Assembly: GCF_029637605.1 (NCBI RefSeq)
Contig: NZ_CP121261.1
Coordinates: 434,001-498,000, forward strand
DNA: 64,000 nucleotides
Reading direction: 5' to 3'
Source of the DNA: Achromobacter spanius
GTDB lineage: Bacteria > Pseudomonadota > Gammaproteobacteria > Burkholderiales > Burkholderiaceae_B
Shown: in pieces, positions 56,372 to 64,000 of the stretch
Layout of the letters: each line of letters opens with the position of its first letter
How positions within the stretch are numbered: position 1 is the stretch's first letter
Made by a program: the position numbers and the translations under genes
Notes under the pieces: model-generated
Databases searched by the model: none
The model's input: only the letters and a program-made list of their open reading frames with translations
Told to the model about the DNA's origin: nothing

Positions 56372-58819
56372 ATGCCTTCCTTACCGTCCAAACATCGCCA
56401 CCCCGGCACCTTGGCGCCCGTTGCGTGCGCGCTCTTTACCGCCTTGATGGCGCTGGCGTCCGCCCCGCCCGCCTGGGCCCAAGCCGCTGATTCGGCCGCC
56501 AGCGCGCGTCGTTATGACGTGCCTGCCGGGCCGCTGGGCTTGGCCTTGAGCCGCTTTGCCGCGCAGGCGGGCGTCGTGCTGTCCTTCGATGCGTCGCTGA
56601 CGCAGGGCAAGCAAAGCGCGGGCCTGCAAGGGGAATACGGCATTGCCTCGGGGCTGGCGGCAATGCTGGCGGACACGGGGCTGGAAGCGGTCAGCCAGGG
56701 CGGCAACAACTACGGCGTGCGGCGCGCGTCCGCGCAGACGCTGGCGCCCGTCGAGGTCCTGGGTTCGCGTGAACCCGGCCCTAGCGAAGGCACGGACTCG
56801 TACACGGTGGGCGTGTCCACCACGGCCACCAAGCTGCCGATGAGCTTGCGCGAGACGCCGCAGTCGGTGTCGGTGATGACGCGCCAACGCTTGTCGGACC
56901 AGGGGCTCAATACGCTGGAAGACGCCATCGCCAACACGCCCGGGCTGACCCTCAAGAAGAAGGGATCGGCCGACGACAACGAAAAAGGCTTGTACGCGCG
57001 CGGCATGGAAGTCACCAACATGCAGGTGGACGGCGTGCCCACGCACAAGGACTTCAATGCGCTGGGGCTGGACACTGCGCTGTATGACCGGATTGAAGTG
57101 GTGCGCGGGTCAACGGGCTTGTTGAACGGCGCGGGTAATCCGGCGGCGTCCATCAACCTGGTGCGCAAGCGGCCGACGCCGGAATTTCAGGCCGGCGTGG
57201 GCGCGGCGGTGGGGTCATGGGACTACAAGCGCACGGAATTTGATTTGGGCAGCCCGTTGGACGAAGCCGGCAAACTGCGCGGCCGCGTGGTGGGTGCGTG
57301 GCAAGAGGGCGGCTCGTTCATCGACCGCGTCAAGCAGGATTCGCAACTGCTCTATGGCGTGATCGAGGCCGACCTGGGCGAACGCACGATGCTGACCTTG
57401 GGCGGCGAGTACCAGCGCAAGCACTGCACGGCGTGCTCGTACTTCGGCTTTCCGGCTGCATACGCGGATGGCACGAAAACGGATTTCCGCCAGAGCTTCA
57501 ACTCGGCCACCGACTGGAGCCGCCAGACCCGCACCCGCTACAACGTGTTCGCCACGCTGGACCACGAGTTTGCCCCGCTGTGGAAAGGCTCGGTAACCGT
57601 GTCGCACACGGGTGACGACAACGACCGCACCTATGGCTGGTTCAGCAGCAACGGCTGGGCGGATCCCAACACGGGCCGGGGCGCATCACTGTGGGTCGCC
57701 AAATGGCCGATTCCCAAAACCCAGAACGCCGTGGACGCCAGCCTGAGCGGCGCCTTCAACGCGTTCGGCCGCCAGCACGACCTGGTGGTCGGGGCCAGCC
57801 TGTCGCGCACCCGGGGCGACTACGACATGTACCCGCTGTGGACGGCGCCGGGCTATGACGCCAAGATCCCCGACATCCGCGATTGGTCCGGCAACATGCC
57901 CGAGCCCGACTGGCAGACCACGGGCAAGCGTTACTACACCGAGAAGCAATCGTCGATCTACGGCGCGCTGCGCCTGCGCCCGACGGATGCCTTGTCAGTG
58001 GTGCTGGGATCGCGCGTGACGTGGTGGGACCAGCAGGCGTCCTACAACTACAACGACGGTACGTCGTACCCGGACAATATGCGCGAGCAGGGCGTCTACA
58101 CGCCTTACGCGGGCCTGGTCTACGACCTGACGCCCACCTTGTCGGCATACGCCAGCTACACCAGCATCTTCCAGCCGCAGCAGGCGCAGGACGTATCGGG
58201 CGGCGTGCTGGAACCCATCAAGGGCAATACCTACGAGATCGGCCTGAAGTCGACGTGGCTGGATGGCCAGCTGAACGGGTCGCTGGCATTGTTCCGCACG
58301 CGCCAGGACAACTACGCCATGATCGACGGCGACAAGCTGGCGCCCAATGGCGACAGCGCCTACGTGGCCGCCGATGGCGCGGTGATGCGCGGTGTCGAAG
58401 CAGAGCTCAGCGGCGAGCTGACCCCAGGGTGGCAGATGCAGTTGTCGTACGCCTATGTAGACCGCCGCCTGCCGCAAGGCTTCATCACGCAGGTAGGCCT
58501 GCCGCGCCACATCGCCAAGCTGTACACCACCTATCGCCTGCCGGGCGACCTGAGTGGGCTGACGGTGGGCGGCGGGGTGCGTTGGGAAAGCGGCAGCGAC
58601 TATTCCATGCGTGGCCCCGGTGGGCAACAGTTTGAATCGTCGCAAAGCGGCTATGCGCTGGTGGACCTGATGGCTCGCTACCAGTTCAACCGCCAATGGT
58701 CGGCGACCTTGAACCTGAACAACATCTTCGATAAGAAGTACTACGCCAGCACCAACGTCTACAGCAACTACTACGGCGCGCCGTTCAGCGCCATGCTGGG
58801 CGTGAACTACAAGTATTGA
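56372..58819 (+). CDS. TonB-dependent siderophore receptor 1 with N-terminal signalling domain
   Basis: 815 residues from the ATG at 56372 (a TTG at 56348 is also open). Signal peptide ending near AWA-QAADS; STN signalling domain about 50-120 (RYDVPAGPLGLALSRFAAQA); TonB box TLAPVEVLGS; plug with LRETPQSVSVMTRQRLSDQG, YDRIEVVRGSTGLLNGAGNP and INLVRKRP; 22-strand barrel ending FDKKYYASTNVYSNYYGAPF and ML-GVNYKY with the terminal aromatic. The FpvA/FoxA-like class imports ferric hydroxamate or mixed siderophores. It is the third gene of the first sigma/FecR/receptor set. Confidence 0.93.
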   Translation: MPSLPSKHRHPGTLAPVACALFTALMALASAPPAWAQAADSAASARRYDVPAGPLGLALSRFAAQAGVVLSFDASLTQGKQSAGLQGEYGIASGLAAMLADTGLEAVSQGGNNYGVRRASAQTLAPVEVLGSREPGPSEGTDSYTVGVSTTATKLPMSLRETPQSVSVMTRQRLSDQGLNTLEDAIANTPGLTLKKKGSADDNEKGLYARGMEVTNMQVDGVPTHKDFNALGLDTALYDRIEVVRGSTGLLNGAGNPAASINLVRKRPTPEFQAGVGAAVGSWDYKRTEFDLGSPLDEAGKLRGRVVGAWQEGGSFIDRVKQDSQLLYGVIEADLGERTMLTLGGEYQRKHCTACSYFGFPAAYADGTKTDFRQSFNSATDWSRQTRTRYNVFATLDHEFAPLWKGSVTVSHTGDDNDRTYGWFSSNGWADPNTGRGASLWVAKWPIPKTQNAVDASLSGAFNAFGRQHDLVVGASLSRTRGDYDMYPLWTAPGYDAKIPDIRDWSGNMPEPDWQTTGKRYYTEKQSSIYGALRLRPTDALSVVLGSRVTWWDQQASYNYNDGTSYPDNMREQGVYTPYAGLVYDLTPTLSAYASYTSIFQPQQAQDVSGGVLEPIKGNTYEIGLKSTWLDGQLNGSLALFRTRQDNYAMIDGDKLAPNGDSAYVAADGAVMRGVEAELSGELTPGWQMQLSYAYVDRRLPQGFITQVGLPRHIAKLYTTYRLPGDLSGLTVGGGVRWESGSDYSMRGPGGQQFESSQSGYALVDLMARYQFNRQWSATLNLNNIFDKKYYASTNVYSNYYGAPFSAMLGVNYKY

Positions 58820-58825
58820 ATGCTG

Positions 58826-58861
58826 AGTCCGGCACGGCGGCGTAGGCGGCCGTGCCGGACT
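58826..58861. terminator. Hairpin after siderophore receptor 1
   Basis: Perfect 13-base stem AGTCCGGCACGGC/GCCGTGCCGGACT with a 10-base loop, starting 6 bases after the receptor stop in a convergent gap, so it may stop transcripts from both sides. Confidence 0.75.
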
Positions 58862-58885
58862 TAGGGGCGTCCTTTCTCCAAGCAG

Positions 58886-58920
58886 GGAAGGGTAGTGCGC
58901 TGCGCTTAGCCCTTCCTTTT
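58886..58920 (+). terminator. Second terminator-like hairpin, overlapping the hxlR 3' end
   Basis: GGAAGGG (58886-58892) pairs with CCCTTCC (58910-58916), with GC-rich loop sequence, and TTTT follows. It is placed to catch read-through from the receptor gene. Confidence 0.5.
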
Positions 58921-59250
58921 GCGGGTCTTGCTCGCCACGTAGTGTTCGCCCCAGGACTTCATCGCTTCCAGCGTCGGAGCCAGCGTGGTTCCAAGTGCCG
59001 TCAACGTGTATTCCACCCGTGGCGGCACTTCGGCAAACACTTCACGGCTGACTATGCCGCTTGCTTCAAGCTCGCGCAGTTGCAACGTCAACGAGCGCTG
59101 CGTGACGCCGCCGATCAGCTTTTTCAGTTCGCCGAAACGCTTGGTTCCGCTTAGCAGGTAGTGAATGATCAAGGGCTTCCATTTGCCGCCCGCGATGTGG
59201 ACGGTGATCTCCACCGCGCATCGGTATTGATCGAGCTTGCCTTGGGCCAT
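58906..59250 (-). CDS. HxlR-family transcriptional regulator
   Basis: 114 residues, the standard size of this winged-helix family. Conserved parts are YRCAVEITVHIAGGKWKPLI, HYLLSGTKRFGELKKLIGGV, TQRSLTLQLRELEASGIVSR and PPRVEYTLTALGTTLAPTLE. Cys11 sits at the position used as a redox/electrophile switch in relatives such as YodB and QorR. It is divergent from a quinone oxidoreductase gene and probably represses it until oxidised by quinones. Confidence 0.93.
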   Translation of the reverse strand: MAQGKLDQYRCAVEITVHIAGGKWKPLIIHYLLSGTKRFGELKKLIGGVTQRSLTLQLRELEASGIVSREVFAEVPPRVEYTLTALGTTLAPTLEAMKSWGEHYVASKTRKRKG

Positions 59251-59290
59251 AGATGCTCCGTTAGTACGCGTAAAGTCGCAATAGTATAGT

Positions 59291-59310
59291 TTTTATCCTT
59301 ATGTATAAAA
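59291..59310. promoter_or_regulatory. Inverted repeat in the hxlR/oxidoreductase spacer
   Basis: TTTTAT-N8-ATAAAA in the 144-base AT-rich divergent spacer, 40 bases from the hxlR start. HxlR proteins bind inverted repeats of this kind; the assignment is inferred. Confidence 0.45.
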
Positions 59311-59394
59311 GGTGTGCCTACTTGTAAAAAAGACACTGGGTTTTGATAATGCCGGCTGACGGAAGGAGCGCCTTCCAACACGGAGAACAAATCC

Positions 59395-60378
59395 ATGAGA
59401 GCCGCCTTTTACGAACGCCAAGGCCCCGCCGATGAGGTGCTTTGCGTTGCTGAACTACCCATTCCCCAACCCGGCCCCGGTGAAGTCCGCGTACGCGTAC
59501 ACGTGTCGGGGCTGAACCCCACTGACCTCAAGGCCCGCACCGGGTTCTCGTCCGCGATGCCGTACTCGCGGATCATTCCGCACCAGGACGGCGCGGGCGT
59601 CATTGATGCCGTTGGTGATTCGGAAGCGGAAAATCGGCTGGGCCAGCGGGTATGGATCTACGAGGCGCAGTACGGCAGGCCGACAGGAACCGCGGCCGAA
59701 TATGTGGTGGTGCCATCCGCGCAAGCCGTGCCACTGCCCGACAACGTGTCTTTCGACGTCGGGGCATCACTGGGCATCCCGGCGTTGACGGCCCATCGCT
59801 GCCTCTTCGCCGATGGTGATATTCAGGGGAAAAATGTACTGGTGCAGGGCGGCGCGGGCGTGGTCGGCACCGCCGCCATCCTGCTGGCAAAGTGGGCGGG
59901 CGCGTGGGTCGCGGCCACCGTCATGAACGAAGCGCAGGCCGCCGTTGCGCGCGCGGCAGGGGCGGATCTGGTGCTGGACCGCCTGAACGACGATGTCGCC
60001 GCGGCAATCAAGGCACGTACCGGCAACGTGGGCGTGGACCGCGTCGTCGATGTCAACGTGAAGGCGAACCTGGATATCGATATGGCGTGCCTGGCCCCCG
60101 GGGGCATCATCAGTTCCTACGCGATGACGCATGCCACCGATACGCTCACGCTGCCGCTGTTAAGCGCAATGGTGCTTGGATGCGTGCTGCGATTCGTGTA
60201 CATCTATTCGGTGCCCGTGGCGGCGAAAGCCGACGCGATCAGGGAGATCACCGCATGCTTGGCCAGCGGCAACTATGCGCCGCATATCGGGATGAGGGTG
60301 GAGCTGGAAAGGATTGCAGAAGCCCACAATGCGCTTGAATCGGCGTCGGTCATGGGCAAGGTACTTATCGCTTTGTGA
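59395..60378 (+). CDS. NADPH:quinone reductase / zinc-independent MDR-family oxidoreductase
   Basis: 327-residue medium-chain dehydrogenase/reductase of the quinone oxidoreductase type. N-terminal GroES-like domain (MRAAFYERQGPADEVLCVAE is the standard opening; VRVHVSGLNPTDLKAR), no zinc-ligand cysteines, and a Rossmann domain with LVQGGAGVVGTAAILLAKWA. It should reduce quinones or enones with NADPH. The divergent HxlR gene is its likely regulator. It separates the two FecIR-receptor systems. Confidence 0.92.
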   Translation: MRAAFYERQGPADEVLCVAELPIPQPGPGEVRVRVHVSGLNPTDLKARTGFSSAMPYSRIIPHQDGAGVIDAVGDSEAENRLGQRVWIYEAQYGRPTGTAAEYVVVPSAQAVPLPDNVSFDVGASLGIPALTAHRCLFADGDIQGKNVLVQGGAGVVGTAAILLAKWAGAWVAATVMNEAQAAVARAAGADLVLDRLNDDVAAAIKARTGNVGVDRVVDVNVKANLDIDMACLAPGGIISSYAMTHATDTLTLPLLSAMVLGCVLRFVYIYSVPVAAKADAIREITACLASGNYAPHIGMRVELERIAEAHNALESASVMGKVLIAL

Positions 60379-60543
60379 GCGGCGGCTGGTGGTTGATTGA
60401 ACCGCTGCACGCCGTAACACCCCTCTTGCTGCAGTGGATTGCCGTTGGCCGCGTTACTGGCGGGGTGCTTTCGACCCAAGCGGTCATCCGTGCAGACGTG
60501 GCATCAGCGCATCGACGCAGCCATATCGGGATGCCAGATGTAG

Positions 60544-60562
60544 AATGAGATAGATTCCCATT
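60544..60562. promoter_or_regulatory. Fur-box-like site before FecI-type sigma gene 2
   Basis: AATGAGATAGATTCCCATT, 15 of 19 matches to AATGAGAATCATTCTCATT, 28 bases before the sigma start. It shares ATTCCCATT with the site at 54737-54755. No gene is seen elsewhere in 60379-60590. Confidence 0.7.
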
Positions 60563-60590
60563 CATTCTTCAGCCACCCGTTGCGCCGCAC

Positions 60591-61109
60591 ATGCTCCCGC
60601 GTTCCACGCTTACATCGGACCAGCACCTTCTGGCCCGCATCTATACCGAAGACAGGCCATGGCTGCTGGGCCGCCTCTACACCCGGTTACGCAACATTGA
60701 GGATGCGGAGGACGTCGCGGGCGACACGTTCGTCCAGTTGATCCAGAACCCCATGTTGGCTTCGGCGCGCGAACCCCGCGCGCTCATCATCACGATCGCG
60801 AAGCGGCTGATCTGGAAACTGTGGCGCCGCCGGGAACTTGAAGCCGCCTGGTTCGAAAGCCTGTTGGACAAGGGCGAGCAGTTCGCCCCGTCCCCGCAGG
60901 AGCAGCTCATTATTCTGCAGACGCTGCACCAGGTGGACCAGATGCTCGATGGCCTGTCCGCCAAGGCGCGTGCGGCCTTCCTATACAGCCAGCTCGACGG
61001 CCTGACGCACAAAGAGATCGCCGTCGCGCTGGGCGTATCGGTGAGCATGGTGCGGCAGTACATCGCGCAGGCTTTGCAGCGCTGCTATGCGCTGGCGGAG
61101 GCGCCATGA
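60591..61109 (+). CDS. FecI-type ECF RNA polymerase sigma factor 2
   Basis: 172 residues. Region 2: LLARIYTEDRPWLLGRLYTR, EDAEDVAGDTFVQLIQN and ALIITIAKRLIWKLWRRREL; region 4: LQTLHQVDQMLDGLSAKARA and LTHKEIAVALGVSVSMVRQY. It is clearly divergent from sigma factor 1, so this is not a recent duplication. The stop overlaps the FecR start (ATGA). Confidence 0.93.
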   Translation: MLPRSTLTSDQHLLARIYTEDRPWLLGRLYTRLRNIEDAEDVAGDTFVQLIQNPMLASAREPRALIITIAKRLIWKLWRRRELEAAWFESLLDKGEQFAPSPQEQLIILQTLHQVDQMLDGLSAKARAAFLYSQLDGLTHKEIAVALGVSVSMVRQYIAQALQRCYALAEAP

Positions 61110-62068
61110 GCCGCGAGCCGGCAACTACCGACACCGGCGACCGCGCGATCGGCTTCTGGCTGAAGCTGACGTCCGGCGAGGCGACGGAAGCCGACCGCAG
61201 CGCATGCGCGGCGTGGCGCGCGGCCGATCCCGCCCACGAACGTGCCTGGGCCCGGCTGCAGCAAGGGCTGAGCAATTCGGTGGGGCGGCTCGAAGCCGTA
61301 ATGAAGAATGAGCATCACGCCTTGCGGCGTACGCTGGTGCGTCCCACGCGCCGTCGCATGCTGCTCAATGTCGCCGGCCTGGTGGGCGCGGCGACGACCG
61401 GAGCGTGGGTGGCGAACCGGGTCTCGCCGCTGAGCAATCTGGTGGCCGATCTGGGCACCGCCACCGGAGAGCGCCGGGAGTTCACCCTTCCGGACGGCAG
61501 CCTGTTGACGCTGGACGCGCGCAGCCGTGTAGACCTGGAGTTCACGGCACAGACGCGCAGCGTGCGTCTCCTGGAAGGTGCCCTGGTCGTCCAGCCGCGC
61601 GCGGGCCTTCCCGCATTGTTCGACGTGCATACACCGCACGGGCAGGTTCGCAGCGCAGGTGCCGGCTGCATGGTCCGGCTGGAGCCGCAGGCCAGCGTGG
61701 CGGTGGCGTTGCAAAACAGTATCGAGGTCCTCCCGCGCGAGGCCGAGCGACTAACACTGGCCTTCGGGGAAGGGGTGCGCTTTGGCAATGCCTGGGCGGA
61801 CCGGCCGCAACCAATGGAAGACGCGGCATCTTGGCGCGAGGGGTGGCTCAAGGCCCGCGACCAGCCGCTGGGCGAGATTGTCGCCGCGCTGGGCCGCTAC
61901 CGGACGGGCCTTCTGCGCGTGAGCCCCCGGGCCGCCGCCCTTGCGGTGTCCGGCCTGTACCCGCTGGACGATACCGACCGTGCGCTCAGCGCGCTGGAAC
62001 ATACCTTGCCGATCACCGTCAACCGCTACACGCGTTGGCTGACCTTGATCGACGTACGTTCGGCCTGA
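61106..62068 (+). CDS. FecR-type anti-sigma regulator 2
   Basis: 320 residues. Cytoplasmic domain AIGFWLKLTSGEATEADRSA and AAWRAADPAHERAWARLQQG; membrane helix LLNVAGLVGAATTGAWVANR; periplasmic part TATGERREFTLPDGSLLTLD and GEIVAALGRYRTGLLRVSPR. It is coupled to sigma factor 2 and followed after 96 bases by receptor 2. Confidence 0.92.
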   Translation: MSREPATTDTGDRAIGFWLKLTSGEATEADRSACAAWRAADPAHERAWARLQQGLSNSVGRLEAVMKNEHHALRRTLVRPTRRRMLLNVAGLVGAATTGAWVANRVSPLSNLVADLGTATGERREFTLPDGSLLTLDARSRVDLEFTAQTRSVRLLEGALVVQPRAGLPALFDVHTPHGQVRSAGAGCMVRLEPQASVAVALQNSIEVLPREAERLTLAFGEGVRFGNAWADRPQPMEDAASWREGWLKARDQPLGEIVAALGRYRTGLLRVSPRAAALAVSGLYPLDDTDRALSALEHTLPITVNRYTRWLTLIDVRSA

Positions 62069-62164
62069 CCGGCTTTTTCAACTTTTTTCGCATGGGGAGT
62101 GTCACTTTTCCGATCTCGCGGCACATGTCTACATATCGCTGTGCGCAACGTATCGGAGATCTTC

Positions 62165-64000
62165 ATGCGCGTATTTCCTGTTCCCCATGTTCTATGCACC
62201 GCCGTAGTCCTGGCGGCATCCAGCCTCACCCTGCCGGCTTATGCCCAGCCGCGGGCGTCCATTGCGTTCGATCTGCCGGCTGGCAGCCTGGATGCCACCC
62301 TGACCGAGATCGCGCGGTTGAGCCGGACCGTGGTGTCCTACGACCCGCGGCTCGTGCGCGGCTTGAATGCCCCCGCCGTGCGGGGCGTCTACACCACGGA
62401 CGCGGCGCTGCGTGCAGCCTTGGCGGGCAGCGGGCTCGAATCGACGCGGGCTGGGGATGGCACGTTGACCCTGCGGCGTGCGCCGGACGCCCAGACCACC
62501 ACGCTCGCGCCGGTCACGGTGTCCGGCATGCTGCCGCCAGTGGACACCAGCGGCACGTACGTCGTGCAGGCGACGAACAGCGCCACGCGTCTGAACCTGT
62601 CGCCGCGCGAAACGCCACAATCGGTGACGGTGGTGACGCGCCAGCGCATGGACGACCAGTCCATGCAGAACCTGGACGATGTGCTGCAGGCGACCACCGG
62701 CATTTCGGTGGTGCAGAGCGGTTCCGAACGCTCGGTGTACCAGGCGCGTGGCCAGCAGATCGACAACCTGCAAATCGACGGCGTGCCGGTCAACATCACC
62801 AACCCGTATTCGTTCGACGCCATCAATAAGCCCACCACCGAGATCTATGACCGGGTCGAGGTGGTGCGCGGCGCCACCGGCCTTTTGGAAGGGGCGGGCA
62901 ATCCGGCAGCTTCCATCAACCTGGTGCGCAAGAGGCCTGGCTACGAGACGACGGGTGTCATGACGCTGTCGGCGGGTTCGTGGGACGACTACCGCACCAT
63001 GCTTGACGTGTCCTCGCCCCTGAACGACGCCAAGACGCTGCGCGGACGCGCCGTGATGGCCTACACCAACTCGGGCGACTTTCAGCAACACGCGGGCAAG
63101 GAGAACTCGCTTTTCTACGGCATCCTGGAGGCCGACATCACGCCCGCCACCACGGTAACGGCGGGCCTGACCTACCAGAAGGATCGCAACCAAGGCTACG
63201 ACTGGTCCGGGTTGCCGACGCAGGCCGACGGTTCGTTCTACCCGATGTCGCGCAAGACGGCGCTGGTTGGCGACTGGAACTACGTCAACAAGCGCTACAC
63301 AAACCTGTTCGCCGACATCAAGCACGAATTCGACAACGGCTGGAAGTTCACCCTGGCCGGGAACTGGCTGTCCGCCAAGTCGGATTTCCTGGGTAATTAC
63401 ACACAGCGCACCACCGGCGACCTCTTCACACTAAATCCGCGCCTCTTCCATTTCAACGATACGCAGTGGGGGGTGGACGCTTACGCGTCCGGTCCGTTCC
63501 AATTGCTGGGTCGTCAGCATGAGCTGGTGGTGGGCGCCTCCACGCGCAAGGACGATTTCGATTATCACGGCGGGCGCGACGCCAGCTATTCGTACCTGTT
63601 CGACATGAACGAGCTGGGCGCCTTCAATCCGCCCGAGCCGACCGGGCTGGACGTGGACATGTGGCAATACAACATCACGCAGAAGCAGCAGGGCATCTAC
63701 TCCGCCGGCCGCTTCAGCCTGACCGACAGCACGACCTTCCTCGTGGGCGCGCGCATGAGCTGGTTCGAATACGACAGCTTCGCGCAGACCACCGTGCGCA
63801 CGGGAAGCCGCTATGAGCAGCGCGGCAAGGTCACACCGTATGCCGGCGTGGTGCAGGACCTGAATGAAAACCTGTCGGCTTACGCCAGCTATACCGAAAT
63901 TTTCAAACCGCAGGCGAACATTGGCGTCGACGGCAGCGTGCTGCCGCCGATGACGGGGCAGAACTACGAGGTCGGCCTGAAGGGCGAATTCATGGACCGC
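62165..64000 (+). CDS. TonB-dependent siderophore receptor 2 with N-terminal signalling domain (partial)
   Basis: 612 codons from the ATG at 62165 to the window edge without a stop, so the last barrel strands are missing. GGAG lies 7 bases upstream. Signal peptide ends near AYA-QPRAS; STN domain (FDLPAGSLDATLTEIARLSR, about 35-100); TonB box TLAPVTVSG; plug with LSPRETPQSVTVVTRQRMDD, YDRVEVVRGATGLLEGAGNP and INLVRKRPGYE; barrel strands follow (YDWSGLPTQADGSFYP, SAYASYTEIFKPQA). It belongs to the same FpvA/FoxA-like class as receptor 1 but is clearly divergent, so it probably takes a different ferric siderophore. Confidence 0.93.
   Translation, partial: MRVFPVPHVLCTAVVLAASSLTLPAYAQPRASIAFDLPAGSLDATLTEIARLSRTVVSYDPRLVRGLNAPAVRGVYTTDAALRAALAGSGLESTRAGDGTLTLRRAPDAQTTTLAPVTVSGMLPPVDTSGTYVVQATNSATRLNLSPRETPQSVTVVTRQRMDDQSMQNLDDVLQATTGISVVQSGSERSVYQARGQQIDNLQIDGVPVNITNPYSFDAINKPTTEIYDRVEVVRGATGLLEGAGNPAASINLVRKRPGYETTGVMTLSAGSWDDYRTMLDVSSPLNDAKTLRGRAVMAYTNSGDFQQHAGKENSLFYGILEADITPATTVTAGLTYQKDRNQGYDWSGLPTQADGSFYPMSRKTALVGDWNYVNKRYTNLFADIKHEFDNGWKFTLAGNWLSAKSDFLGNYTQRTTGDLFTLNPRLFHFNDTQWGVDAYASGPFQLLGRQHELVVGASTRKDDFDYHGGRDASYSYLFDMNELGAFNPPEPTGLDVDMWQYNITQKQQGIYSAGRFSLTDSTTFLVGARMSWFEYDSFAQTTVRTGSRYEQRGKVTPYAGVVQDLNENLSAYASYTEIFKPQANIGVDGSVLPPMTGQNYEVGLKGEFMDR

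Noticed and set aside
61405..62829. 474-codon plus-strand frame running through fecR 2 and the start of receptor 2
   Set aside because: Shifted-frame shadow; the other plus frames encode intact FecR and TonB-receptor proteins with clear motifs.

Overview
The window is GC-rich (about 65% by eye over most of its length), densely coded and rich in orphan Bug/TctC-type solute receptors (four copies, none beside a TctA/TctB membrane gene here), LysR regulators and FecIR-TonB iron systems. That combination points to a betaproteobacterium of the Alcaligenaceae, most likely Achromobacter or a Bordetella relative. This is an inference from gene families; no rRNA or other marker gene is present. I saw no tRNA, rRNA, insertion sequence, prophage or CRISPR array.

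Layout. 1-1214: three pseudopilin genes of a type II secretion system (gspG, gspH, gspI cut by the left edge), reading left. 1263-2250: an AT-richer two-gene toxin-antitoxin-like unit between two perfect 21-base direct repeats. 2257-9987: a leftward catabolic operon (aldehyde dehydrogenase, SDR epimerase, Bug receptor, RraA-like aldolase, D-2-hydroxyacid dehydrogenase, FAD-linked oxidase, second Bug receptor) with a divergent LysR gene (10080-11030). 11162-11768: a tiny basic protein and an isolated gspC-like gene. 12047-20853: a phosphorus-scavenging exoenzyme block (two tandem PhoX paralogues, an alkaline-phosphatase-fold lipoprotein that appears to have lost its catalytic residues, a tiny lipoprotein, a Tat-type phospholipase C). 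20857-28910: a LysR regulator divergent from a gamma-glutamyltransferase plus dipeptide/glutathione-type ABC transporter operon. 28911-29785: a repeat-rich intergenic zone with inverted repeats, an intrinsic terminator, a 27-base minisatellite and the stump of a LysE exporter gene.

29786-33310: yaeQ, then a TetR gene and an SDR + 14-helix MFS exporter pair, with the same perfect 20-base palindrome in front of each unit. 33357-39776: a QseBC/PmrAB-like two-component system divergent from a tightly coupled five-gene operon (thermostable-hemolysin family protein, AMP-forming ligase, heme-oxygenase-like iron oxidase, SDR, TPR protein). This looks like a small biosynthetic system with a fatty-acyl or similar acid substrate and is the most interesting locus here. 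39877-42891: a GNAT acetyltransferase, an isochorismatase-family hydrolase and two exported proteins of unknown function. 42972-43082: a frameshifted scrap of a TonB receptor gene.

43231-48187: a less GC-rich catabolic module (CaiB-type CoA transferase, CitE-like lyase, D-2-hydroxyacid dehydrogenase, Bug receptor) with a divergent MarR gene. 48329-51041: LysR, glutathione transferase-like protein and a flavin monooxygenase. 51126-54705: Bug receptor plus argininosuccinate-lyase-like enzyme, with a divergent LysR gene. 54787-64000: two complete sigma/anti-sigma/TonB-receptor iron-uptake systems, each preceded by a Fur-box-like site and separated by an HxlR regulator and a quinone oxidoreductase; the second receptor is cut by the right edge.
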